From contig NZ_JACCFF010000006.1 in NCBI RefSeq assembly GCF_013449725.1, positions 248,001-312,000 of the forward strand: DNA of 64,000 bases. Direction: 5' to 3'. Shown here in pieces: positions 43,925-52,788 of this stretch. A model generated the notes under the pieces. The model was given only the letters and a program-made list of their open reading frames with translations, had not been told where the DNA came from and did no database searches. Positions within the stretch are counted from its first letter, which is position 1, and the number at the start of each line of letters is the position of its first letter. Position numbers and translations under genes: made by a program. Source of the DNA: Mycobacteroides sp. LB1 (GTDB lineage: Bacteria > Actinomycetota > Actinomycetes > Mycobacteriales > Mycobacteriaceae).

Positions 43925-45297
43925 TTCCCGCACAGCAGCTCGCCGAGGATGTGCTGGCCGAGGCCGCGCGCCGCGGCGGTGCCGATGACACCATCGTCCT
44001 GATTCAGGACAGCAGCGAGGCATCGTTGCGCTGGGCGGGCAGCTCCATGACTACCAACGGTGAGTCCGTCAAACGCGGCATCGCGGTGGTTTCTATTGTC
44101 CGGCAGGGGGAGCAGGTCCGGGTTGGCTCGGTGCTCACCGAGGATGCCGATCCGGCTGCGCTCGCGGCTCTGGTGGCAGCCAGCCAGGCCGAGGCCGCGT
44201 CGGCACCCCCATCGCGTGACGCCATGCCGCTGCTGGGCCCCGGCGATACCGCGGGCGAGGCGTGGAATGCGGAGATCTCGCCCACCGGCGCAGACGTGTT
44301 CGGATCGTTGGCCGCTGACCTATCGACCGGCTTCGATGGTCCCGACACCTTGTACGGGTACGCCAGGCACGAGCGTCAGACCACCTTCCTGGCCTCGTCG
44401 ACAGGGCTGCGCCGTCGGTTCACCCAGCCGACGGGGCAGGTGGAGATCAACGCGAAACGCGGTGTCGGCAGCGCTTGGGCCGGTGTATGCACTCCTGAAT
44501 TTATCAATGTGCCAACGGAATCGCTGTTGCGTCAGCTCTCGGAGAGGCTGACGGCCGCGCAGAACCAGATCGAGCTTCCGGCCGGGCGTTACGAGACGCT
44601 GCTGCCGCCGTCGGCCACCGGGGATCTCATGCAGTACCTGGTGTGGACGATGGGTGGGCGCGGTGCGCACGAGGGCCGCAACGCCTTCGCGGGGCCGGGT
44701 GGCACCCGGATCGGTGAACGGCTCACCGACCTGCCGGTCACAGTCTATTCGGATCCGTCGTACCCGGGACTGCAGAGCAGCCCGTTTGTGGCGACCCCCA
44801 TTTCGCGGGAATCGTTGTCGGTCTTCGACAACGGCGTGGGCATCGAGCGGGTCGACTGGGTACGGGACGGCGTGATCAACGCGCTGAGCTACACGCGCGC
44901 CGATGCGGCCGAATTCGATGCCGCGCCAACGGTGGGCGCCGATAACCTGATCATGACCGGGGGAGGCGGGGCGACGCTGGAGGAGATGATCGCCACCACC
45001 GAGAACGGTCTGCTGCTGACCACGCTGTGGTACATCCGCGATGTAGACCCGACGACGCTGCTGCTGACCGGACTCACCCGCGACGGGGTGTACCTGGTGC
45101 GCGACGGTCAGATCACCGGCGCCGTCAACAACTTCCGGTTCAACGAGAGCCCGATCGATCTGCTGCGGCGGGTCACCGAGGTGGGTGCCACCGAGTACAC
45201 GCTGCCGCGCGAGTGGAGCGATTACGCGACCCGGCAAGCCATGCCGGCGCTGCGGATCCCGGACTTCCACATGTCGTCGGTGAGCGCCGCCCAGTAG
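43921..45297 (+). CDS. tldE: Metallopeptidase partner TldE (PmbA)
   Basis: A 458-residue TldD/PmbA paralogue without the HExxxH motif, as expected for the non-metal subunit. Family-like blocks are YARHERQTTFLASSTGLRRR and TGGGGATLEEMIATTENGLLLTTLWYIRDVDP near the C-terminus. It overlaps tldD by four bases, so the two subunits are translated together. The same pair is conserved in M. tuberculosis next to uspABC (from memory). Confidence 0.92.
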   Translation: MIPAQQLAEDVLAEAARRGGADDTIVLIQDSSEASLRWAGSSMTTNGESVKRGIAVVSIVRQGEQVRVGSVLTEDADPAALAALVAASQAEAASAPPSRDAMPLLGPGDTAGEAWNAEISPTGADVFGSLAADLSTGFDGPDTLYGYARHERQTTFLASSTGLRRRFTQPTGQVEINAKRGVGSAWAGVCTPEFINVPTESLLRQLSERLTAAQNQIELPAGRYETLLPPSATGDLMQYLVWTMGGRGAHEGRNAFAGPGGTRIGERLTDLPVTVYSDPSYPGLQSSPFVATPISRESLSVFDNGVGIERVDWVRDGVINALSYTRADAAEFDAAPTVGADNLIMTGGGGATLEEMIATTENGLLLTTLWYIRDVDPTTLLLTGLTRDGVYLVRDGQITGAVNNFRFNESPIDLLRRVTEVGATEYTLPREWSDYATRQAMPALRIPDFHMSSVSAAQ

Positions 45298-45323
45298 CTC
45301 GCGGCAGAGTCCGGGGCCCGACC

Positions 45324-46907
45324 CTACGGGTAGACGGTTACCCGTCCGTCCGTATCCGGATATCTGCGGGACTGGACGTAAGCCTCTCCCGCGGAACGCA
45401 TCATCGCATTCGAATGTGCGATCGCGAACGGCCGCAGGAATGGGGTGTCGCCGTCCTTGTTGACGTAATAGCTGTGGGAGTTCGCGCAGTTGGGGCTTTT
45501 GAATACCAGGTTTTCGGTCGCGGTCACGGCCCGTTCGAAGAATTGGTCGAAGGCTTCCTGACTGACTTCCACGCGTGTCGCATGCCGGATGATGCCGTCG
45601 GCGATCATCTCGGTGGCGTGACTGGTGCACATCTTGATGGTGTCGAACCAGTTGAACCCGACCACGCCATAGGGTCCGGGTGCCAGGAAATAGTTGGGGA
45701 ATCCCGGCACCGCAACACCCTGGTAGGCGCGCATGCGGTTGTTTTCCCAGAAGTCGCCGAGGTCCTCTCCATCGATACCCTGCACCGTGTAGGGCAGGTC
45801 GAACACCTTGAACCCGGTAGCGAGGATCAGGGTATCGAGGGGGTGCAGGACGCCATCGGCGGTTTCGATTCCCTCGGGGACGATTCGGGCGATGGAGTCG
45901 GTGACCAGATCGACGTCCGTGCGGGCGAATGTCTCAAGGTAGTTGGCCGACGCAGAGGGCCGTTTGCACGCGAAACCGTAAGTGGGAATGAGCTTCTTAC
46001 GCAGCTCACGATCCTTGATGCGAGCTCTCATGCTGGCCTTGACCACGGCGCCCGCGACCTTGGTGGCATACGGGAACTGTTTGTAGTGCACCACGCCGAC
46101 GGTCTGTACCAGATCGCCGCCGAGCGCACCACCGAACCTGATGGACCGCAGCAGAAATGGGGTGTATCGCAATACCCGCCGAAGGACGGGAGGTATCGAC
46201 GGGTTCGTCTTGGGGCCCACGTAGATGGGGGTGCGCTGGAACACCGTCAGATGCTTCACCGTATCGGCGATCGCCGGGATGATCTGGATACCGGAGGCTC
46301 CGGTACCGATCACCGCGGCCCTCTTGCCTGCCAGTGGATAGTCATGATCCCACTCCTGTGACAAGATCGTCTTGCCGGCAAAGGATTCCAGCCCGGGAAT
46401 ATCCGGCACGGCCGGTGTACTCAAGGCGCCGTGGCAGGACACGATGAATCGGGTGGTGATCTCGAATTCGCCGTCGGCGTCCACGGCGCGGACCCGCCAG
46501 AGGTCGTTGATCTCATCGAAGACGACGCCACGGACGGTGGTGTTCAGCCGTGTCTTTTCCCTCAGCCCGAATTTGTCGGCGCAGTCCTGCGCGTATTGCC
46601 GAAGTTCACTGCCGGGTGCGAACATTCGGGACCATTTGGGGTTGGGAGCCTCCGCGTAGGAGTACGCCATCGAGGGGATGTCCACCTCAATGCCCGGATA
46701 CGTATTGTGCCTCCAGGTTCCACCGACCCCGTCGGACTTCTCGAGGATCAGGAAGTTCTCGATACCTTTCTTACGGAGCCGGTTTCCGGCGGCGAGTCCG
46801 CCGAACCCGGCTCCGATGACGACCGCGACCAGATCAGGTACCAGCAGATCCTTGTACGCCGGGACGGCATCGTTGCCTATCGCGCGGGCCGCGGAGAACG
46901 TCGTCAT
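45324..46907 (-). CDS. Flavin-binding monooxygenase (Baeyer-Villiger type) with altered fingerprint
   Basis: A 527-residue FAD/NADPH enzyme with two Rossmann motifs, GAGFGG at 32-37 and GTGASG at 201-206. Between them the Baeyer-Villiger fingerprint FxGxxxHxxxW reads F176-A-G-K-T-I-L182-S-Q-E-W186, with leucine in place of the histidine. The histidine matters for catalysis in studied enzymes, so the reaction may differ. The stop-start overlap with ephD (46904-46907) shows co-translation. With the PF10118 and reductase genes it forms an oxidative lipid-modifying set. The substrate is not known; mycobacterial relatives act on long-chain ketones or mycolate-related compounds. Confidence 0.82.
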   Translation of the reverse strand: MTTFSAARAIGNDAVPAYKDLLVPDLVAVVIGAGFGGLAAGNRLRKKGIENFLILEKSDGVGGTWRHNTYPGIEVDIPSMAYSYAEAPNPKWSRMFAPGSELRQYAQDCADKFGLREKTRLNTTVRGVVFDEINDLWRVRAVDADGEFEITTRFIVSCHGALSTPAVPDIPGLESFAGKTILSQEWDHDYPLAGKRAAVIGTGASGIQIIPAIADTVKHLTVFQRTPIYVGPKTNPSIPPVLRRVLRYTPFLLRSIRFGGALGGDLVQTVGVVHYKQFPYATKVAGAVVKASMRARIKDRELRKKLIPTYGFACKRPSASANYLETFARTDVDLVTDSIARIVPEGIETADGVLHPLDTLILATGFKVFDLPYTVQGIDGEDLGDFWENNRMRAYQGVAVPGFPNYFLAPGPYGVVGFNWFDTIKMCTSHATEMIADGIIRHATRVEVSQEAFDQFFERAVTATENLVFKSPNCANSHSYYVNKDGDTPFLRPFAIAHSNAMMRSAGEAYVQSRRYPDTDGRVTVYP

Positions 46908-48745
46908 CGACCTTCCTTCTGTCCGGGAATGAGCTTCATCAGGTCGGTCATGCCGCCCTTGCTGGCGAAGAAGCGGCCCAAGCCGGGAGCGACCCGATTA
47001 TTGAGGTACTGCAGGCGCGCCTCCGGTGTTACCGGAACGACCTGCTTGTTTTTCTGGACCGCGCGCACGATCTGCTTGGCCACCTTTTCGGGGCCGTAGC
47101 GACGCATCGCATACGCCTTGTCGCCGGCCTGTTGCATGCGACTTTCTTCTTCGGCGCTCACACCTGAAATCTTGCTTGTGGAAATGATGTTGGTGTGCAC
47201 GATGCCGGGGCAGATGGTGGTCACGCCAATTCCGTGGGTGGCCAGGTCCGCACGTAGGCAGTCGGAGAACATGAAGACCGCCGACTTGCTGGTCGAGTAC
47301 GCGGAGAACTTCTGTTGCGGCGAATACGCGGCCATGCTCGACAGATTGACGATATGCCCGCCAAGGCCACGCTCGGCCATCTTGGCACCGAACGCACGGC
47401 TGCCGTTCACCACACCGTAGAGATTGATGTCGATGACGCGCTTGAACTCCGCGGCCGGTGTCTCCAGGAACCCGCCCGCAGCGCCGACGCCGGCGTTGTT
47501 GACCAGTATGTCGGGTACGCCGTGGTTGGCGAATACCTCGTCGGCGTGCGCGTTGATGGCCGCTTCGTCGGCGACGTTGAGCTGGTAGGCGTGTGCGATG
47601 CCGCCGTCCTGCTCGATCAGTGCCACGGTCTCCTTGGCGCCGTCGAGGTTGATATCCGAGAGCACCACCTCGGCGCCTTCACGGGCGAACTCCCGGGCGG
47701 TTTCCCGCCCGATACCGCTACCGCCGCCGGTGATGACCACCAAATGATCCTCGAAAGGCTTGCGGCTCTTGCCCATCTCGGAACGTCGCAGTGCCCGCGC
47801 CGGCGGCTTACCGCTTACCGCGTCGATCAGCTCGACGGTCGCCGCCGCCAGCACCTGCGGGTGCGAGAACGGCAGCCAGTGACCGCCGTCGAGCACCCGA
47901 CGCCAGGTCTGCTTGTTCCAGATGGGCTCGTCGTCGTAGCACGACTGCCTGATGGCGGGATCGCGCTTTCCGACGATGACTTGAACGGGGACGTTCGTGT
48001 AGCGATCTTCGGGGTGTAAGACGGCGGGAATGGCGTTCGCCCGATAGACGCGCAACGCCCTGGTGATATCGCTGCTGAAGGTGGGGCCGAGGTGGATCTG
48101 TTCGGCCGGTGCGCCTTCCCCTATGGAAAGACCGGTACGCCAACGTGTCTCGTTGACCAGCAGCTTCATGAGCAGGTTGGGGAGACCGGGCGTGCCGAAC
48201 GCCAGCATGTAGAGGACAGATCCGATCTGGCCCAGAGCCAACGCCAGGTTCTTGGGGGTGGGATGCGCTAGCCGAGCCCGCACCCATTTGCTCATGTGGC
48301 TGGCACACGGCGCGGACACCGACGTGAACGAGGCAAACCGGTGCTCCAGTTCGGGGTCGCAGATGGCCTCCCACGAGGCGGCGCTGCCCCAGTCGTGGGC
48401 CAGTACGTGCACCGGCTTGTCGGGACTGACGGCATTGGCCACGGCGACGTAGTCGCTGGCCATTTCGGTGAGCCGGAAATCACGGAAATTCTTCGGATTG
48501 GTGGTTTTTCCTGCGCCACGGTTGTCGATGGCCACCAACCGGAACCGGTCCCGCAACAGCGGGGTCACGCCGTCCCAGAGATGATGCGTGTCGGGCCAGC
48601 CGTGCGTCAGCAGGATGGTCTCTCCGGTGGGGTTGCCCTGTACGAAGTAGGCCACGTGGATGTCGCCATTGCGCACCACATGCTCGGTTATTTCGGTGGT
48701 GTCGTCCCCGGCCAATGTGGGTTTGGGATCGATGGTGCTCGTCAT
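46904..48745 (-). CDS. ephD: EphD-type fusion: alpha/beta epoxide hydrolase plus short-chain dehydrogenase
   Basis: A 613-residue two-domain enzyme from the ATG at 48745, preceded by AGCCACC; the upstream in-frame start at 48802 looks non-coding. Residues 1-310 are an alpha/beta hydrolase with HGWPD (49-53), nucleophile D118 in HDWG and catalytic H288 in GGHW. Residues 333-613 are an SDR with TGGGSGIG (338-345), NNAG (415-418) and Y482/K486. The M. tuberculosis EphD has the same fusion and modifies epoxy-mycolates. It is between a monooxygenase and a reductase on the minus strand, so a route of oxidation, epoxide opening and alcohol/ketone exchange is plausible. Substrate is inferred. Confidence 0.88.
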   Translation of the reverse strand: MTSTIDPKPTLAGDDTTEITEHVVRNGDIHVAYFVQGNPTGETILLTHGWPDTHHLWDGVTPLLRDRFRLVAIDNRGAGKTTNPKNFRDFRLTEMASDYVAVANAVSPDKPVHVLAHDWGSAASWEAICDPELEHRFASFTSVSAPCASHMSKWVRARLAHPTPKNLALALGQIGSVLYMLAFGTPGLPNLLMKLLVNETRWRTGLSIGEGAPAEQIHLGPTFSSDITRALRVYRANAIPAVLHPEDRYTNVPVQVIVGKRDPAIRQSCYDDEPIWNKQTWRRVLDGGHWLPFSHPQVLAAATVELIDAVSGKPPARALRRSEMGKSRKPFEDHLVVITGGGSGIGRETAREFAREGAEVVLSDINLDGAKETVALIEQDGGIAHAYQLNVADEAAINAHADEVFANHGVPDILVNNAGVGAAGGFLETPAAEFKRVIDINLYGVVNGSRAFGAKMAERGLGGHIVNLSSMAAYSPQQKFSAYSTSKSAVFMFSDCLRADLATHGIGVTTICPGIVHTNIISTSKISGVSAEEESRMQQAGDKAYAMRRYGPEKVAKQIVRAVQKNKQVVPVTPEARLQYLNNRVAPGLGRFFASKGGMTDLMKLIPGQKEGR

Positions 48746-48827
48746 GGTGGCTTCCGTTCGCGCTTTCTGTTGTGGTGACTCCCGGTCACCCGGAATGAAC
48801 AAAAATCACCGAATATCGGTGTGCTGC

Positions 48828-49955
48828 CTAGAGATCCAGAATCAAACGTCCACCTTCGGCGCGTGAGACACAGATCAGCATGTCTCCGGCGGCGCGTTGC
48901 TGGTCGGTCAGGATGGTGTCGCGGTGATCGGGTACGCCGTCAAGCACGCGTACTTTGCAGGTACCGCAGAATCCCTGCCTGCATGAGTAGGCGGTACCGG
49001 GGCGGGTGGCCAGTATCGTTTCCAGGGCGCTGCGGTCGGCGGGGACGGAAATGACTGCGCCGCTGCGCTTCAGCTCGACGTCGAAGGGCACCCCATTTTC
49101 GATGGGTGGTGCGGCGAATCGCTCGAAATGCAGCTCTGCACCCGGGTATTCGGCGACCGCGTCCCGTACCACCTTGAGCATCGGTCCCGGTCCGCAGCAG
49201 TAGACCGCCAGGTTCGAGTGGAGCTCCGGGATCAGGTCTTCGGCGGTGGGCAGCCCGAACTCGTCATCGGTGCGAATGGTGATGCGATCGCCGTAGCGAG
49301 CGAGCTCCTCGCGGAACGGAATCGACTCCTTGCTGCGGCCCACATAGGTCATCGTCCAGGGCAGCCATAGGTCGGAGGCGGTGGCCAGCATGGGCAGGAT
49401 GGGAGTAATACCGATACCGCCCGCGATGAAATGGAACTGGCGTTTGGCCGTATTAAGATGTCCGGAAGTGGCCAGCGGGAAGGCATTTCGTGGCCCGTTT
49501 ATCTGCAGAGTGTCGCCGACTCGGACCTCGTCGTGCAGCTCGACGGAGCCGCCATTGCCGTCGGGGATGCGCCGTACCGCGATCCGGTAGTAGGAGCGAT
49601 TGCGTGGGTCACCGCATAGCGAGTACTGGCGCAGCGCACCGGAGGGCAGGGTGACATCGAGATGTGCACCAGACCGCCAGCTGGGCAGCTCGCCGCCGTC
49701 CGGTGCAGTGAATACCAGGCTCACCACGTTGTCGTCGGCGGCCACCACCGATCGGCTGCGCACCACCAGGTGCAGCGTCCGGTCTATCAGCTCCGGCTCG
49801 GGAGGTTTGGGAGTAATCAGTGGCGCCAACCGCAACACGACCGGCATCGCCTTGTCCAGCGCCGTCAACACCGGCGGCGCCACGCGATCCATGAGCCGCA
49901 TCAGGGTGTCCAGCCTGCCCGGGGCGTGCGGTGGCGACGGATGAGGTCTCGTCAT
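48828..49955 (-). CDS. Ferredoxin reductase with C-terminal 2Fe-2S domain (PDR type)
   Basis: A protein of 375 residues from the ATG at 49955, which overlaps the stop of the PF10118 gene. The FAD/FMN-binding motif RQYSLCGD is at about 140, the NAD(P)H-binding GGIGITPILPML follows, and the C-terminal plant-type ferredoxin has CRQGFCGTCKV with a fourth cysteine in LICVS. This is a phthalate-dioxygenase-reductase layout: electrons pass from NAD(P)H via flavin to the iron-sulfur cluster and on to an oxygenase. The overlapping PF10118 protein carries di-iron-like motifs and is the best candidate acceptor. A longer ORF upstream lies antisense or out of context and was dropped. Confidence 0.85.
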   Translation of the reverse strand: MTRPHPSPPHAPGRLDTLMRLMDRVAPPVLTALDKAMPVVLRLAPLITPKPPEPELIDRTLHLVVRSRSVVAADDNVVSLVFTAPDGGELPSWRSGAHLDVTLPSGALRQYSLCGDPRNRSYYRIAVRRIPDGNGGSVELHDEVRVGDTLQINGPRNAFPLATSGHLNTAKRQFHFIAGGIGITPILPMLATASDLWLPWTMTYVGRSKESIPFREELARYGDRITIRTDDEFGLPTAEDLIPELHSNLAVYCCGPGPMLKVVRDAVAEYPGAELHFERFAAPPIENGVPFDVELKRSGAVISVPADRSALETILATRPGTAYSCRQGFCGTCKVRVLDGVPDHRDTILTDQQRAAGDMLICVSRAEGGRLILDL

Positions 49956-50887
49956 GCGGCGGTGGCGGCTTTGGCCGCCGGAGACTTCGCGAGATAGGCG
50001 ACGGCCTGCGCTGTGTCGCCGATGGCTTCCGGGGTGAAATCGGGCCGCAGATAGGCCTTGAACGCCTTTCCGAGCAGAGCGAAACTCAGCGTCGCCTCTC
50101 GCTTCATGGCGAGTCTTAGTTCTCGTGCAAACTGGCGTGCACCGAACTTGGGTAAAGACGGGTCCGCGCGGGCCAGCAGCCAGCCTCCGGTGACCAGTCC
50201 GCCGACAATAGGCACACAGCTGGCAAGGTAGTAGACCATCAGCCGAGTACGGCTGGCCCCGAAGTAACGGGCGAGATTCCAGGCGACGCTGCGGTGCTCG
50301 ACCTCCTCGGCGCCGTGCCAGCGGAACATGTCGGTGATGACCGGGTCGGCCCCGAACTTCTCGAAGTCGAAGTTGAGTAGCCAATCGCCGGCGGTGGAGG
50401 TCAGATGTTCCAGACCGGCGATCATCGTCACGCCCTGGACCATGACGCGGTACTGGAGTTTCGGCGGCAGCGAGTCCATGCGTTTCTGAAATTGTTCGAA
50501 CAGCTGCTCGGAGTGCTTGATCCACACGCTCAGGTCGATGCCGTGCTGGGTGAAGTACTCACGCAGCGCGTGGTCGTGGGTGTCTGAGTGCATCTTCTCT
50601 TGGCCGATGAATCCGATGACGTCTTCCCGCAGGCGTTCGTCCTTGATGTACGGCAGGGCACGGCTGAACACGTCGACAAACATCTGCTCGCCGACCGGGA
50701 GCATCAGGTTCAACGCCGAGAGGGCGTAGGAGGCGATCGGTTCGCCCGGAACCCAGGTCAGGGGGGAGTGTGAAAAGTCGAACGTGACGTTGCGAGCGTG
50801 CAATGCGACGTGGCCTGCGTCGACGGGCGGAGCCACGTCGGGAGTCTCCATGGAGATCGCAGTGGCGGTCAGTGCCTGTTCCCTCAT
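49952..50887 (-). CDS. PF10118-type 'metal-dependent hydrolase' family protein, paralogue
   Basis: A 311-residue protein from the ATG at 50887 with AGGAGA as ribosome site nine bases before it; an upstream TTG would overlap that site. Metal-like motifs are IGQEKMHSDTHDH (ExxH), LEHLTST and GAEEVEHRSVA (second ExxH), the same pattern as the protein at 17416-18312. Two E/ExxH helices suggest a di-iron site. It is the first gene of the reductase-ephD-monooxygenase run and overlaps the reductase gene, so an oxygenase or desaturase role using electrons from that reductase is a reasonable model. The catalytic activity is not established. Confidence 0.75.
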   Translation of the reverse strand: MREQALTATAISMETPDVAPPVDAGHVALHARNVTFDFSHSPLTWVPGEPIASYALSALNLMLPVGEQMFVDVFSRALPYIKDERLREDVIGFIGQEKMHSDTHDHALREYFTQHGIDLSVWIKHSEQLFEQFQKRMDSLPPKLQYRVMVQGVTMIAGLEHLTSTAGDWLLNFDFEKFGADPVITDMFRWHGAEEVEHRSVAWNLARYFGASRTRLMVYYLASCVPIVGGLVTGGWLLARADPSLPKFGARQFARELRLAMKREATLSFALLGKAFKAYLRPDFTPEAIGDTAQAVAYLAKSPAAKAATAA

Positions 50888-51020
50888 CCTGTTTCTCCTG
50901 GTCAAGAGTCTTTATTCGTGCGGTTTGCTGAGCAGAACGGAGTCTATACGAATAGGCATACTGCTGGTATCGGATACATGAAGTATGACTAATGTGTAGG
51001 CGATGGGGAAGTAGTTAGGT

Positions 51021-51042
51021 GAACCTCCACAGAACCTCCACA
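51021..51042 (+). promoter_or_regulatory. Tandem 11-bp repeat, likely OmpR-family operator
   Basis: GAACCTCCACA occurs twice in direct, head-to-tail order, about 44 bases before the response-regulator start. OmpR/PhoB-type regulators bind as head-to-tail dimers to direct repeats with 11-base periodicity, so this is a likely autoregulatory site. It also lies in the divergent intergenic region of the PF10118-led gene set and could control both. Confidence 0.55.
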
Positions 51043-51085
51043 AAAGGCTCCAGCGATCGCCACAAGCGTCAAATAGGCTGTTCAT

Positions 51086-51769
51086 GTGCCCAGTCAGCGA
51101 AGAATCTTGGTTGTCGATGACGAGCCCACTATCTGTGCGTCAATCTCCGCGCGGCTTCGCGCCGAGGGATATTCGGTAGACACCGAGGACAACGGCCTCG
51201 ATGCGGTGCGGCATTGCCGCGAAAACCCGCCGGACCTGATGGTGCTGGACGTCATGTTGCCCGGGCTCGACGGGCTGGAGGTCTGCCGCCAGGTGCAGGC
51301 GCACGCGCCGATTCCCGTGCTGATGCTCACCGCGCGCGGCACCGAGACCGACATGCTGGTGGGCCTGGGGGTGGGTGCCGACGACTATCTGCCCAAGCCG
51401 TTCAGCATGCGGGTGCTGGTTGCCCGAGTCGCGGCGCTGCTGCGCCGCACCGAGCGAGCCGCGGCGCCGAGCACCGATATGCAGGTGGGCTACGTGCGGA
51501 TCGACGTCTCCGAACGCCGGGTGTACCACCGAGACGATGAGGTGCATCTGACCCGTACCGAGTTCGATCTGCTGGCGTACCTAGCCGGCAATCCGAGGGT
51601 GGCGATCACCCGGGAGCGCCTGCTCGATCAGGTGTGGGGCTGGAGCGATGGGCTGCCGTCGGGCCAGCGCACCGTGGACAGCCACATCAAGGCGCTGCGT
51701 CGCAAGCTCGGTCAAGAGCTGATTCGCACCGTGCACGGGATCGGGTATGCACTGGAGGTGCCGCGATGA
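51086..51769 (+). CDS. OmpR-family response regulator
   Basis: A 227-residue regulator starting at GTG 51086. The receiver domain has the acidic pair D11-D12, phospho-acceptor D55 in LDVMLPG and K104 in PKPF. The C-terminal winged helix (residues 135-227) has VHLTRTEFDLLAYLAGNP and SGQRTVDSHIKALRRKL. It is followed by the sensor kinase with a four-base overlap. A tandem 11-bp repeat upstream is a likely self-regulation site. The inducing signal is not known. Confidence 0.92.
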   Translation: MPSQRRILVVDDEPTICASISARLRAEGYSVDTEDNGLDAVRHCRENPPDLMVLDVMLPGLDGLEVCRQVQAHAPIPVLMLTARGTETDMLVGLGVGADDYLPKPFSMRVLVARVAALLRRTERAAAPSTDMQVGYVRIDVSERRVYHRDDEVHLTRTEFDLLAYLAGNPRVAITRERLLDQVWGWSDGLPSGQRTVDSHIKALRRKLGQELIRTVHGIGYALEVPR

Positions 51770-52788
51770 GTCAACTGCTGGAACTTCTACCGCGCCCGCT
51801 GGATCCGTTGCGCTCCTTCAAGTTCAAGACCGCGGTGCTGGTGGGGGTGGCGCTGCTGATTGCCACGTGCCTTCTCTGGATCACCGCAGAGTGGAAGCTG
51901 CGGTACGCGCTCACGCTCGCGCTGTTTGTGTCATTTGGGGTGACATGGTTTCTGGCGCACGGGATGACCTCTCCGCTGCGCGATATGACGGCAGCGGCTC
52001 GGTCGATGGCGCAAGGCGACTACTCGCGCCGGATTCGTTCGACCTCCCGCGATGAAGTAGGCCAGCTGGCAACGGCTTTCAATCACATGGCGGCCGAGCT
52101 GCAGTCCGCGGAGCGATATCGGCGTGAGCTGGTCGGGAATGTCTCGCATGAGCTGCGTACGCCGATCACGGCGCTGCAGGCGGTGCTGGAGAACATCGTC
52201 GACGGGGTGGCCGAGCCGGACCCTGCGACGCTGAAAACCGCACTGGCGCAGACCGAGCGGCTGGGCCGGCTGGTCGATGATCTGCTGGATCTGTCGAAGC
52301 TGGAAAACGGATCGGTTCCGGTGCAACGCAGATCGTTCGCGGTGCGTGAGTTCGTGGACGACGCAGTCGCGGAGGTGAAGACGATTGGGCGCCCGGTGCG
52401 CTATCACGTGACCGTCGAGCCATTCGATCTGGAAGCGGTCGCCGACACCGCCCGGCTGCACCAAGTGGTGGCCAACCTGCTGGACAACGCCTCGCGGCAC
52501 AGCCCGCCCGGGGGACAGGTGTCGGTGTTCGCCCGCGCCGAGGACGGCGCGCTGTTACTCGAGGTCGCCGACACCGGGCCCGGCATCGCCGCGCACGAAA
52601 GATCAAGAGTGTTCGAGCGATTCACCCACGGGGGATCGCGCGACGGCGGCACCGGTTTGGGGCTAGCCATCGCGCGATGGGCCGTCGATCTACACGGCGG
52701 CCGTATCGAAATCGTGGACGCACCCGGCTGCCGGGTGCGAGTCACATTGCCGCAGTTTGATTCAGATTCACAGGAGGGGAATTCATGA
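51766..52788 (+). CDS. Sensor histidine kinase
   Basis: A protein of 340 residues from the ATG at 51766, which overlaps the regulator stop. Two close membrane helices (VLVGVALLIATCLLWI and LRYALTLALFVSFGVTWFL) leave almost no extracytoplasmic sensor loop. Then come a HAMP domain, HisKA with H128 in GNVSHELRTP, and an ATPase domain with NLLDNASRHSPPG, DTGPGIA and GGTGLGLA. With so small an external loop the signal is probably sensed in the membrane or through a partner, and the membrane protein gene that overlaps its 3' end is a candidate. Confidence 0.92.
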   Translation: MSQLLELLPRPLDPLRSFKFKTAVLVGVALLIATCLLWITAEWKLRYALTLALFVSFGVTWFLAHGMTSPLRDMTAAARSMAQGDYSRRIRSTSRDEVGQLATAFNHMAAELQSAERYRRELVGNVSHELRTPITALQAVLENIVDGVAEPDPATLKTALAQTERLGRLVDDLLDLSKLENGSVPVQRRSFAVREFVDDAVAEVKTIGRPVRYHVTVEPFDLEAVADTARLHQVVANLLDNASRHSPPGGQVSVFARAEDGALLLEVADTGPGIAAHERSRVFERFTHGGSRDGGTGLGLAIARWAVDLHGGRIEIVDAPGCRVRVTLPQFDSDSQEGNS

